Positions 23,301 to 34,795 of a stretch of 64,000 nucleotides of DNA are shown piece by piece. The number at the start of each line of letters is the position of its first letter. Position 1 is the stretch's first letter. Location: positions 5,828,001 through 5,892,000 of the forward strand of contig NC_063150.1 in the NCBI RefSeq assembly GCF_020921035.1, read 5' to 3'. This DNA is from Rhodamnia argentea (lineage: Eukaryota > Streptophyta > Magnoliopsida > Myrtales > Myrtaceae). The position numbers and the translations under genes are program-made. The notes under the pieces were generated by a model. That model made no database searches, was not told the DNA's origin, and saw only the letters and a list, made by a program, of their open reading frames with translations.

Positions 23301-26300
23301 CTTTTTCCACGAGATGCAAAGCAAGAAATTGGAGATAATTGTGAATTACAATTGGTTTCAAGAGACTTTCTTAGTTGTGCTTTTATTGTTGACATTCAGA
23401 AATTGCAAAAGTGGACCACAACCTAATGCTGATAAGATTCCATAATACCAAAAAGATGATAACACTGCATGGAACTAATCATGTCGATGTAAATCTCAAT
23501 AACTCCTGACCTCTTGCACAGAATCTTAACATACTTTCAAAAGTTGCACAAGCTAGATATACCACAACAGCATCCAAGTGAATTGGCTTTGTCGAATTAC
23601 AAACTTCCAACGGTTCTGTGGGATTAAGCCCAATAGCCAATTATTTTGTGAGTTTCCAACGTCATAACTACTCATGCTATCACCTTGTGTGAGACGCTCA
23701 ACACTTCTATGCACAGAAGTGTGTGTCAAATATAACACATTTCAAAGGGACAAAGACTAACTAAAACATTGAGGAGGTGAATGTAAAAAAGAAAAAACCA
23801 AAAACAGAAGTCAAACACAAAAACAGAATCAAAAGAAGAAGAAAAAATGTGCTTATGCTGTACTCTCGATCAATTATTAGAAGAAGCAGAGAAGAATTCC
23901 AACCAAGATACTATACAAAGGGCATCCGAATCATGTTATGCGTAAAAGGGGTTAAGGTGGATAACTGGCAAATAACTGTGAAAACAGAAGGTTCCAAGAT
24001 GAGGACTATTAAAATATTCGTGCAAGCAATAACAAGAGTATATGTTGTTCTCTCAACACCTTTGCCAATACAATCACCTATCTTCACAAGTTGAGGAAAT
24101 TTATGGAAATAAAGAAAACTTGGTCACATGAAAAGGATCAAAGGAATTTAAGAGAGGATAAATTATTGACCAAAAATAATATAGTCATGACCTCACACTT
24201 TGGCAATTGCCTATACAAATTCTAAATGCTAAGAACATATTCATGTGACACGTAGTTGCACCTGGTGTTGAGCTTCAGAGATTTTCATTTGTTGAGATAC
24301 AACAATTGTCTTTAAGAAACCAATTTCACCACCTACTTTAAGTTGGTCTGCAAATACTGTATTCAGTTGAGGCCCATTTGAATAAGATTTTTCAATAATA
24401 TCAATTATGTAAACTGATTAGCCAATAAGCAATAAGGAGAATTCCATGAATTCCATCTGCAAAATCTCCTCTATCATGTTTGGAATTACCAAAACACGTG
24501 AAAATTAAACCACAAGCAGTCACCAAAGCTGTAGAACCTTCTCCTCCTTAATCCCTACACATAGAGCTCCAAAAATAAAAGCTTTCCCGATCCTAACAAG
24601 CATGCACCTTTCAGATGTTACTTCATGAAACATATTCATGAGCGCGATGGACTAATTGTTGCTTATGTGTTCCAAAAGACAACTACTATAATAAAATAAT
24701 GAGAAGATGCTGCAAAGCTGTAAATTTCATATACCTAATATGGAACGGTTTACAACTAGCGATTCTTTTCTTCCACATTGAGCATCCACACATTAAAAAG
24801 ATAGCTGTAAAGAGACATAATGACAGTTGTGACATCTTAGACCTGAGAGTTTGGACCCTAACGGGGGTCTATAGACCAAAAATTCCCTGTAGACCAATAA
24901 AGAATGTGCAATTGAGTACACACGATAAGCAGCGCAATATATCAAAATGTTATGCATTTATTCCTAATAAAGCTTTCGGAGGACTCGCAGGTCAAATAGC
25001 TTAATCACATAGCAATATGTTTAGAACGAAAAAGAACAACCGCCAGCATTAAAAGAAATGCTTGGCACATTACCTCTTGTGCAACAACTAAAGCAGTTTC
25101 ATACAACCTCCCATCAAAGTAGACAATCCTTGCCCCATCAATTGCAGATAGCAAGTTTGTTTGAGAAAGGTCATGCGGCACCATGGGTGGATATCCAGGG
25201 GTATGTATACAGGTACGAGTTTTCCTGCAAGGACATGTAAGAACTCACTAAAACTACTATTGGTCTAGGGTGTTTCCTGATCCTCTCTCTATCTCTCTAA
25301 ATCTGAAAGTGTCCGTGCACTACTCTCGAACCTAGAAAAATGCTAGCACTTTAGATTCTTTTCCAATTTGTTATTGTTCTTAAAGCTTACTTGTCACAAT
25401 TGAACCTCAGATTTGAAAAGAGGGGGTTGGGGTGGGTAGCGTAAAAGTGATTCTCACATTTGGTCATCAACAATGACGTATGTAAATGGTGAATTCCCCT
25501 CCTTGGAAACCTGAAACAAAAACACAAAGTAAGCCCAAGCAACGTTAAGGTTTGCAAAACCGCGGAAGATTACTCTTCCTTGAGCAGTACAGTTTGTACT
25601 GGATGAGCTGTACTCGAATTTCTACCCAACACAGAAAGATTAATTCTTAATTAGCTGATGAATAAACTAACAAATTAATAATAATTCAATCAAGGCAAGA
25701 TCCCAAGACAATGGCAGATTAACAACCCGAGCAACAGAGTAACCGCTGCAACTCTCGAGGAGAACTCAGAGAAGCAAATTGGGAAACTGATTATGTGAGA
25801 TTCAACAAACAAGTGGCTTTTAATATATAGTTGGAAAAAGGACGAAACCATAGAGTGTGCTGCAAAATATATTGTCAAATGCTTCAGTTTGTTTGTTCAA
25901 ATGAGTAAATCATGAAGTGGGATTAAACTGCAGAGCATTTCAGAGGAATCTCTTGTCAGGTGCATCATCTACAGCCATACTTGAATGCGTAGAGAGATTA
26001 GAAGGCATGAATTATTGACCATAAAAGTTATGCATGGTATTAACCGTTACCATTATGCTAATTAAAGCTAGCTCCACACTTAAGACAATATCTCAAGCTT
26101 TTCTGTGATTTCCACCATTGTTTCATACAGACATCTTGGATAATATACTATTGGATACCACAGAAAAATTGTCAGCTTAGGTGAAGGGGATGGTTTTGAG
26201 AAATATTGAACTCTTGTGCCACGAATTTAAGAACATCAAGCAGGCATATCCTGCATAGCACTTTGCAGCAAAAGTGTTCCTCATCCAAAATCTTTACCAT

Positions 26301-28177
26301 CTTGACCTCAAGAAGTGCTCTGTCCACCTTATGGTCATCAAGAATTGCCACATTGCAGATACTGACAAAATTAAAGTTTCTTAAGGACACTCTCAAAGAG
26401 ATCAGGGTAACTTACTGGAAGTCTATAGTAAAGTTGAAGCTATGACTGCAAAGAAGATCAGCAGTATCCACATTTCCAATATCCCCATACTAACTTCTTA
26501 GAATCATCAGAGGTTTTGACATCTAGAAAGGTTTACCATCACCAATTTAAGAACATCAAGCAGGCATATCCTGCATAGCACTTTGTAGCAAAAGTGTTCC
26601 TCATCCCATAAAATCTTTACCATCTTGACCTCAAGAAGTGCTCTATCCACCTTAAGGTCATGAAGAATTGCCACATTGCGGATACTAACAAAATTAAATT
26701 TTCTTAAGGACCCTCTCAAAGTGATGAGGGTAACTTATTGGAAATCTATAGTAAAGCTGAAGCTATGACTGCAAAGAGGAGCAACAGTATCCACATTTCC
26801 AATATCCAAATACTAACTTGTTAGAATCCTCAGATGTTTCGATGTCTAGAAACATTTACTATATCACGGGAAATGTCTTGAAGGTGGATTATGGATAGTT
26901 GGATCAGTTCATCAGAATCAAAGAAACAAGAAGCAAATGTTCAAGGTAGTGACACGTGTACGGAGCCTTCTCTTGCATTTGAAAGATCCAAAACGAACAA
27001 CTTGAAGGATTGAATAAGTGCCTTTTAACATGTACAAGTGAATGACACGTGTCATTTGTGCTACTCCATTACTAACAAATGAAATTTACGTATTAGAACG
27101 ACAAATGAATGATATGTTGACACATTAGTTTACCAAAGACCAAAGAATACAGTGACATCACAGAAAAATTCTTTCAAACCAATTTATCAATTGTAATGAC
27201 AATAGGAGCTCACCACCAAAAAGGAAGTATCAACACCATCAGCCTCCAGCTCCTCCAACATACCCCTGCCTTGGGCATCATCAGCAACCTAATGATTGTC
27301 ACATATAGTAACTCCACAACATGAATGCCACATAAATCTGCAAAGAGGTGCTTTCACAACCTTCGAAATTAGCCTCGGATTCAAACCCAAACGCGCAGCG
27401 CAAGTCAAAGCATTACCAGCATTCCCACCGCCTTGGACCTAAGCAAGGTGCACCCACCAGATTTTAAATCACAATCTAGCATACGCAATGGCACAATCGA
27501 AACCTTGTAAGTGCAATCCTCCCTCTACAATGCACACTAACCTCAAGGCAACTATAACAAACAGGCAACAAGACCTTTGAGCAAGCTTGTGGCGATCACA
27601 GAAAGTAGGATGCTAGGCAAACCCAAATGCAACAAGCAACTAAAGTAGAGAACGAGGACAAGGAAGGGGCAGTCAATCAGAGGGCGCGGCACAAGCAAAA
27701 CCTTCAAGCTGGTGCTCCTGATCTTGTCGTCGGGTTTGGGGTAAGACGCCACCGCCGCCAAGAAGTCCAACGAAACCAATCCGCAACCTAGCTGCAGTTT
27801 TCACGGATAGCGGCATCACTCTTCTAATGCCACGGAACTCGTAAAAAAACAAAAAACAAAAAAGAGAGAAGCGACAGCAGTCATCGCAAGTTCGCGCGGG
27901 GAAGAGGACGGACCACGACGCGACGGTCGGGAACAGGAGGAGACTCCCGATCGGAGGACATGCTAGACCTCCTCCAGCTTCTGCAACCCAAAAGAAACCG
28001 ACGGTGCGCGAGTGAGACTGGAAAGTGCGCATCGGAGACTGAAGACGAGAGGGAGAGAGTGGGAGGAATTGTCGAGAAGCTGAAGCGCGTCTGCTTGCTG
28101 AAAGACGACGGCGGCGGCGGCGGCAGAGAAACGGCGGCGAGAGCGGAGGAGATGGTGTTTGGACACGAGGAGGTCAT
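20343..28177 (-). CDS. pfkB-family carbohydrate/nucleoside kinase, copy 2 (439 aa, predicted plastid)
   Basis: This ATP-dependent ribokinase-fold enzyme has unknown substrate. Twelve exons join without a break: 28177-27914, 27791-27702, 27438-27361, 27288-27214, 25510-25458, 25224-25074, 23244-23134, 22712-22586, 22415-22321, 21526-21388, 20578-20526, 20426-20343. Residues 1 to about 72 are rich in Ser, Pro and Arg with few acidic residues, as in a chloroplast transit peptide. Met73-Ser-Ser-Asp then matches the start of copy 1. Downstream are SYPKPDDK near residue 104, GGGNAGNAL at 121-129 and DTTGAGDAF with catalytic Asp386. The protein ends LAPFLS, 35 residues shorter than copy 1 at that end. 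Intron 4 holds a tandem duplication and intron 11 an inverted repeat. The plastid assignment is inferred from composition only. Confidence 0.92.
20745..21037. repeat. Intronic inverted-repeat element (about 125-bp arms)
   Basis: The left arm reads GCAGTCCAAAAATTTGTCACG..., and the right arm is its inverted copy ending CGTGACAAGTTTTAGGACTAG, with a spacer of about 40 bp. Each arm is a chain of TTTAGGACT(C/T)GATTGCA-type units. It lies in intron 11 of kinase copy 2; a half-copy of similar sequence lies at 11340-11420 in copy 1. Transcribed in the pre-mRNA, it could fold into a long hairpin. Confidence 0.7.
26224..26866. repeat. Two-copy tandem duplication, unit about 320 bp
   Basis: Copy 1 starts at AATTTAAGAACATCAAGCAG (26224) and copy 2 starts with the same words at 26544; similarity continues to about 26866. 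The two differ by scattered substitutions and a small indel (CATCCAAAATC versus CATCCCATAAAATC). Both lie in intron 4 of kinase copy 2. On the minus strand both halves keep similar ~70-codon frames (N-F-V-S-I-C/R-N-V-A-I-L type), vaguely like F-box/LRR tails but too weak to name. They may be a captured gene fragment. Confidence 0.75.
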
Positions 28178-28243
28178 CTTCTCTGGCGGTGAATGGCCGT
28201 GAAAATGGATTTGGCTAGACGGGACAACAGATGCTCTCCTCTA

Positions 28244-28873
28244 TAGGGGTGAGCATGGTTCCACGTAGAACCGAGAACCTGGAACCGAAACTTGTAGGAT
28301 CCGGTCTGGTTCCGGGTTCCAAAGTATGCAAGGTAGGTTCTAGGTTTCAAAAATCGAGAAAACCGTTCCAACGGGTAGGTTCCAGGTTCCACTATCTAGA
28401 ACCCGGAACCTAGACCCTAGATTCTAAAATAATTTTTTATATTTTTCTTGGTACAGGTTTTTGCACAATCATATAATATTCTATGGCATCTGATGATGAG
28501 TGTATAATTTGGAGCCAAACAAATTTTTAGGTTTCGAGTTCCAAAAAATGATAAATGTGTTACAATGGATTGGTTTCGGGTTTTAAATTTAACCCGTATA
28601 GAGTCTAAAATCACTCACCTATACTTTCTCTTAGATGTTGTAGCGTTATTTGTCATTTTGCTTAACTAAAAATGAAAAAATAAAAGAAAATAACAGAAAT
28701 TGATAGGTTCTCGGGTACCCTAGAACCGACCCTAGAACCTATGATAGAGTAGGTTCCAGGTTCCAAGGTATGATGGGTAGGTTCCGGGTTCCAAAAAATG
28801 AGGAACCTGTTCCGAATGGTAGGTTCCAAGTTCCAAGTGAAACCCGTAAGGAACCTGGAACCGCTCACCCCTA
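28244..28873. mobile_element. hAT-like miniature element beside the kinase copy 2 start
   Basis: The ends are TAGGGGTGAGCATGGTTCC and GGAACCGCTCACCCCTA, inverted copies with the AGGGGTGAGC terminus common in non-autonomous plant hAT elements. Both halves are dense in AGGTTCCAGGTTCC-type words. It begins only 67 bp upstream of the kinase ATG, so it occupies the leader or core promoter. No 8-bp duplication was recognised at the borders, which suggests an old insertion. Confidence 0.6.
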
Positions 28874-30557
28874 CGAAATCCTCTCACTTCGTAAGCTCAA
28901 AAGCCCTTTTGCAAATGTTTGCGGCCCTTGCAGTTGCGGGTCAAACCGTTGTTTTCCTCTTCTTCTTTTTTTTCTTTCTATTTTTATTATTAATTTTCTA
29001 ATATAATTTGAGGGGGAAAGTACTTGTAAATTATATTTAGGCTAATAGGGGTATTTATCTATTTTCCTGCCAAAATTCAAAATGGTATTCAAGCTTGTAA
29101 AAATTAAATGTAAATTCATGTGTCGATATTTATATGTGACAAAAGTCTTTCATGCTTAAGATTAGGGAAAAAAAAAATCTAAAGTGTGCATGCCATAAAA
29201 TTTGTAAAAGAGAAAGAAAGTAAAATGTAAAAGTCATTCTATAATATTGTCAATTCACGGTCGTAAAGTTTCTTGACTTATTAGAGATCAACATGAAACG
29301 ACCTACTTTACCAAAAAAAATAAAACATGAAACGACCTATGAAATTATTACTTCGTAAGAACTGTGCTTCTAAACACCCGCCCCCCTCAAAAGGGCTAAT
29401 TTAGCTTGAGGGAGCATTAGGGGATTTCCAATTAGAAATTAGGGATTACTCGTTCAAACCGATGTACGGAAACGGTTTTATGTTTACGCCACACATGCAA
29501 GTTCAAGACGCGAGCTTAATCAATTCATGTGATTTAAAAGGGTATTCTATGGACTTTCAAATAATCGGGTCTATGTGCTCGTGCCCTTAGATTATAGACT
29601 AAGGAACTACACCTCAATCATAATCCAATCAAGTTTGGAAGTTACAAAAATCTCATTGTTACTTCCACTCATAACTCTTTCTACAAATTATATAATTAAA
29701 TTATTGGCTTTGAAAATATTACTTCAGCATATATGATTCTAAGGTTCCCTTATCAATCATTCTGCTTTGAAAAAAAAAAATTAGAGTGCTTAATTCATGA
29801 ATAACATAAACACAAAAAGAAGTTTGGGTCGACAATAACAACAAAAAGTAGTAATTTAAGCCTTTGAAGGAGGGGGGGATGGTAATTTTGGTCTTCTTCC
29901 CCAATACAACGACTAGCAATGAATGAACAGGGCGGAACGTCGTCGTTTAAGTTATCTTAGCTGCCTCTGATAGCGAGAAATTAGAGTGAAATCTACGGGG
30001 TTTCGCATCCAATTCCCAGTTTACTCCTACAAGCAACTTCCCCTCCTTCAATCGCCATTTCTCAGTAATTTTCTGCGAATTCCAGAAACCGTTCTGAGTT
30101 TTCATTCTTCATCTTCAGGTCGGTCCTCTCTGGCTCTCCTAATTTTATGCTGGTCGTCTCCTTCTTTCCGAGGTGCTCGCTGATTTTGAACACGTTTCGA
30201 TTTCACGTGCTCTTTTACGCGTTCCTGCGTGCGGATATGGTGAAGTCGTGGGATTTTTTGATGTGGGTGCCCGTAAATTTTAAAAATTGGTCACGTTTTC
30301 AGTCTTTTGACGCTTAATTTCTGGTTTTCTCTAGTTGTTTTTCCGGCGGTCATGGATGGTGGAGCCTCTGGGCATATTAAAGCTGAGCCTGTGTGTTGAA
30401 GATATCGGTGGTCTGTTTGGCGTGGAATCTTGTTGTCTTTGTTTTATTTCTCCCGCTTCTTTCGGAGAAATTGAATTTGAAAATATGATATCAAGTATTG
30501 AGCTTGGTGGGATTTGCACTGTTGTACTGATCGTTGGTTTTGATTGATAGGTTCTAT
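28874..30557. other. Head-to-head spacer and probable WDR26 leader
   Basis: 28874-29980 is AT-rich with no supported gene. From about 29990 the sequence looks like an untranslated leader: a CTTCAG|GTCGGT donor at 30118/30119 and a TTGATAG|GTTCTA acceptor at 30550 would remove a 432-bp intron. Those borders are inferred from consensus only. No convincing TATA box was found for the plus-strand gene. Confidence 0.4.
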
Positions 30558-30626
30558 ATGGAAAAAGGTAGTGCTAATGAAAGCTCTTTTGGAGTATCTT
30601 CGGTGACCAAAAATGATTGCCACTGA
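30558..30626 (+). other. Candidate upstream ORF (22 codons) in the WDR26 leader
   Basis: ATG at 30558 opens 22 codons ending in TGA at 30624-30626, just after the inferred 5' UTR acceptor and 77 bp before the main start. If the inferred leader is right, ribosomes meet it first. Nothing is known of conservation. Confidence 0.35.
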
Positions 30627-30697
30627 AAAATCTGCCTTTGACTGCAAGAGGTGCGAGAATTGGCTAGAAGTGATATAAAAGTCTTGGGAGATTTAAT

Positions 30698-30718
30698 ATG
30701 ATATGGAGGATAATCTAA
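30698..30718 (+). other. Six-codon upstream ORF overlapping the WDR26 start
   Basis: ATG ATA TGG AGG ATA ATC TAA begins five bases before the main ATG (30703) in a different reading frame and terminates inside the coding sequence. The upstream ATG has A at -3. The main ATG has G at -3 and G at +4, so leaky scanning would be expected. Confidence 0.6.
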
Positions 30719-33700
30719 CCCTGTTGGGTGCGGAAGGACTTATAAGGAAGATTGAGTTTGTGAGGATCATAATTCAATGCCTATATTCCTTGGGCTACTC
30801 AAAGTCTGCTTATTGTTTGGAAATCGAATCCGGGATAAGGTGCAAATCTGCGGAATTCGAATTGCTTGAATCGCAAATTCTTAATGGTAGTTGGGATGAT
30901 TGTATTAGTACGCTTAACTCGCTTGAGGATTTGACGGATGGCACAAGGGCCTCGGCTTTGTTTTTGGTGTATAAACAGTACATCATGGAGTTTCTGAAAC
31001 AGGGGAATGATTCTTTGGCTCTCGGATTACTGCGGAAAGAGATTTCGACTTCCGGGCTTGATAGAGGAAAAGTTCAGAAACTTGCGAGCAGTATCCTTTC
31101 TTTAAAGGAAATCAAGTTGTTTAGTATGAATGATAGAGCTGAAGAGCCTTGGAAGAATTTATTGATGGAGCTGGAAAATTTGCTCCCACCGCCATATATG
31201 CTGCCAGAAAGACGGTTGGTAAACCTGGTTGAAGCTGCTGTTACATCCCAAATTGACCATTGCATTTACCACAATTCATCAGATGCAGTCTCCCTCTATG
31301 AGGACCACTGCTGCAATGGGGATCAGTTGCCGACCGAGACCATTCAGGTAACCGTTGCTTGTGGAATTGAGTACATGTTCGTTTCATTAAAGCTTTGGAG
31401 TCTACAGCTGATGAATGAATTCTATCACATTGGGCTGGTGGCCATCCTATAAATTTTCGAGTGATGCTGTTTCTTGGAGTAAAAATTTTATTAAGCGAGA
31501 CTTCATTTATAATCCTTATTAAATCCTTGTCCTGCCTCATTGGAACTTGGAAGAACTTTGATATTAGGAGATGCAAGGCCTGTTTCAACTGGTAGTGAAG
31601 CCCAATTGATTTTTTTGAAAGTTTATTCTTTGTATCTGCAAGTCCATGCATATCATAAGTACGTTAATAGTGCTTAAAAACTTAAAGACGGAAATTTAAT
31701 GTCCCTATGTATTTATCCGCATGTTGAATCAGCATTCAAGCGTTCTGTTGGATTGCATATTGTTACTTTGTAATAGGATATATTAGGTTATGTGCATGCG
31801 TATGTGTGAGAGTTCAGTTTCTACCTTAAAAGAACCGTTACTTGCCGTGCAACCTTGCTATCTACCTACACAGGTAATTCATCTGCCAGCATTTTCGCTT
31901 ACTACTGTAAAGCTTGTCGGTTGGGTAATTAATCCCGAAAGATGTCAATTACCGTCGTGTTAACATTTAGTAGAACCTGAAGTATTTTTTGGGGGGTGGG
32001 GGGTAAGACATTTAGAAAATAAATACACCTGAAATAATATCATTGCTTCCTTTTGGTCTTTTTGGCTTGCATGTTTAGCTTGCTACTTTATTGAATTACA
32101 TTGTGTTGTCGTTGCAGATTTTGACTGATCACAAAAATGAAGTGTGGTTTGTTCAATTTTCGCATAATGGAGAATACTTGGCCTCTTCATCAAGTGACTG
32201 CTTGGCTATAATATGGAAGGTGGTTTCTAGATCCTGTACTGGAGTGCTTACAGTTAGAGTGTATCAATAACTTACTATTGTCAATTGCGCTGTTTAAGCA
32301 GTCGAGGAAGCAGGATAATCTTTAGTATGTCATTCTGCTGTCTAACGCTACTTTTGCATTTAGGGATATTTTGGTGATGTTTTTCACCCAACGAAAGGGA
32401 ACTATTTTCTAGGTAACAATGCTCATCGAGTCCGATGAACATAGTATGTTAAAAGCAGTTTTCTGCGATTGGTGTTCCTTCTGACGCTTCTCTTCTCTGC
32501 TGAACCTGTTCCAGTTTGAACGTATTTATCCTCTGCTTTTGTTCCTCCTTTTTTTAATAGGAAGGATTTCTTTGTATTGTTTTTATGTACTTCTCCATTG
32601 ACCAAAATTTTCCACAACAAAAGGAAAAAAGGGAAGCTTTTTATTTTTTATTTATTTATTTATTTTTGTTTGAGGGGGGGGGAAGGGGAAGGAGGGGTGG
32701 AGGGGATGTTTCAGAGCTTTTGAATTAAAGCCCGTTTGCATTCTTCAATTCTTTTGTGGAAGCCTTGTTTAGAATAGTAATTAACATTTCAATGCTGGCC
32801 TTTTTGTCGTGTAAGCAAGCGATGAATTGCAAGAAATGTGGCTGATTGTTTGTTCACGGTGATAGGTGCTTGAAGATGGTAAAGTAACACTGAAGCACAT
32901 CTTACAAAGTCACAAAAATCCTGTGTCTTTTGTAACATGGAGTCCCGATGACACAAAGTTGCTCACTTGTGGGAATGCAGAAGTCGTCAAGCTATGGGAT
33001 GTGGAAACAGGTACATGCAAGCGTACATTTGGAGATCATGACTTCATTGTGAGCTCATGTGCTTGGTTTCCCGACTCAAAACGACTTGTATGTGGCAGTT
33101 CCCACTCGGAAAAGGGCATTTGCATATGGGACTGTGATGGGACTCAGATAAAAGCATGGAGAGGGATGAGGATGCGCAACATTCTAGACCTTGCCGTCAC
33201 ACCAGACGGAATAAATCTTATCAGTGTTTTCTCAGACAGAGAAATCCGGATATTGAACCTAGTGACAAATGCCGAGCGAGTCATATCGGAGGAGCATCCT
33301 ATTACTTCACTTTCTATATCAGGGGATAGTGAGTTCTTTATCGTCAACCTAAACAGTCAGGAGATTCACATGTGGGATGTTGCTGGGAAATTCGAGAAAG
33401 CATCGAGGTTTATAGGCCACAAGCAGCACAAGTACGTGATACGCTCCTGTTTTGGTGGGCTGAACAGCAGATTTATTGCCAGTGGCAGTGAGAATGCGCA
33501 GGTATATATGTCTTTTCGGCAAATCTATTGTCCTGTCCATTTCAATAGCTCATGATCTGCATGTTGTGTTGTCATAACGGACTATGGATGAGGACATACC
33601 CCGTGCCACTTTCTCTTGATTTTCTTTGTTTTGGTTGACAGCATTTCCACGTTTCATCCTGTTGCTTTATATGATCGAAGCACAGGTTCGCCTAAATTTT

Positions 33701-33906
33701 CGAAATCTTGGCAGGTCTACATATGGAACCGACGAGGTCCTCAGCCAATAGAGATTCTGTCTGGCCACAAAATGACCGTCAATAGCGTGAGCTGGAATCC
33801 TAGGAGGCCTCGAATGCTGGCGTCGGCCAGCGACGATCAGACGATTCGTGTATGGGCTCCATCTGGATCCAAGAAGACGCCGCGCCCCCACGGCTTGATG
33901 AAGTGA
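30703..33906 (+). CDS. WDR26: LisH-CTLH-WD40 protein, WDR26 family (524 aa)
   Basis: Four exons join in frame: 30703-31347, 32118-32219, 32866-33501, 33715-33906. Residues about 13-45 form a LisH motif (I-Q-C-L-Y-S-L-G-Y-S-K-S-A), followed by a CTLH region to about 105 and a helical linker. From residue 216 a run of WD40 blades follows (H-K-N-E-V-W-F-V-Q-F-S; S-P-D-D-T-K-L-L-T-C-G; V-K-L-W-D; H-M-W-D-V; V-Y-I-W-N; S-A-S-D-D-Q-T-I-R-V-W). Animal WDR26 and yeast Gid7 are subunits of the CTLH/GID ubiquitin ligase, and the plant members are thought to be scaffolds in hormone and stress signalling. The length fits Arabidopsis At5g43920 (from memory). An in-frame TAA lies just upstream, so the ATG is firm. 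Intron 2 holds a G-run, and two upstream ORFs are possible. Confidence 0.93.
32672..32707 (+). other. G-quadruplex-type G-run in WDR26 intron 2
   Basis: Four or more runs of G (nine, four, four and four bases) are separated by one to four bases, all on the transcribed sense strand, directly after an AT-rich ATTT repeat. The pattern meets the usual quadruplex motif; folding is untested. Confidence 0.6.
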
Positions 33907-34454
33907 GAACGCAGAGTAAATTTTGAACCCACTTGTACATAGCTGTTGCTCCTTCGATGTATTCATCTGTAAAATTTCCGCAGCTTCTTCGTCTCCTCTC
34001 TCTTAAGAAAATTTTGGCAAACGTTTATTTGTGTAGTGTTCTTGTATCATTCCTTCATTTGTTCTCTGATGAGACGGTTGGAGCCGAATAATGCAAATTT
34101 TCCATGTTCCGTGGCAACATCGTAAACGACGCCCGTTTACTCGCTATCTGCTGCTTGTCGTGTCGGGACACCTGCTCTTTATAGCTTTAGAATATGAAAT
34201 CTCCCTCATAACGTGAAGTCGTTTTTCAAACAACGGCGAAATTGTAGCCATTTTTGCAAGGATTTTAGAGAAGTTCCCAAAAAAAAACACACACACACAC
34301 ACACACCCATAACGAAAGGTAAAGGAAAATTATTCAAAAAATCAGTAATTTGAACATTGGAAAATGTAGGATCTTTTTACCACGAAACTTAAGTGACTAA
34401 TTACTGAAATAGATTAATAATAAAGAATTAGTGCACAGAAAAGACTATCAAAAT

Positions 34455-34795
34455 TAAAATAGAAAATTTCACGTAAGGGCTTGAAGTTTCCTCATTGTTT
34501 TAAAAATGGACTTGATCATAGGCATTTTCGTTATTTATATTTTTTTTCCTTCCTTTTTGCCGGTGGTCGGTCTCGGGTGATGGCCGCCACCGAGGAGGGT
34601 TGGGCGAGGACATCCTTGACGGTCATAGGCGAGAGCTGCCCGCATCGGCCACAACAAAGAAAAAAAAAAGAAATGGGAAATAATAAAACAAAAATTTTAA
34701 AAAAAAATTAGAATTAAATTATGGAAATGGCATTGGTTATACTCTTATTTGAAACAATGAAGACGCTTCAAACCGTTATTTGGAATTTTCCCAAG
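34455..34795. mobile_element. Inverted-repeat element with GC-rich core (family D)
   Basis: The left end GCTTGAAGTTTCCTCATTG and the right end CAATGAAGACGCTTCAAAC are inverted copies. The core (34550-34660) is GC-rich (GGTCGGTCTCGGGTGATGGCC type) and flanked by a T-rich and an A-rich run, as in families A-C but with different termini. Confidence 0.5.
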
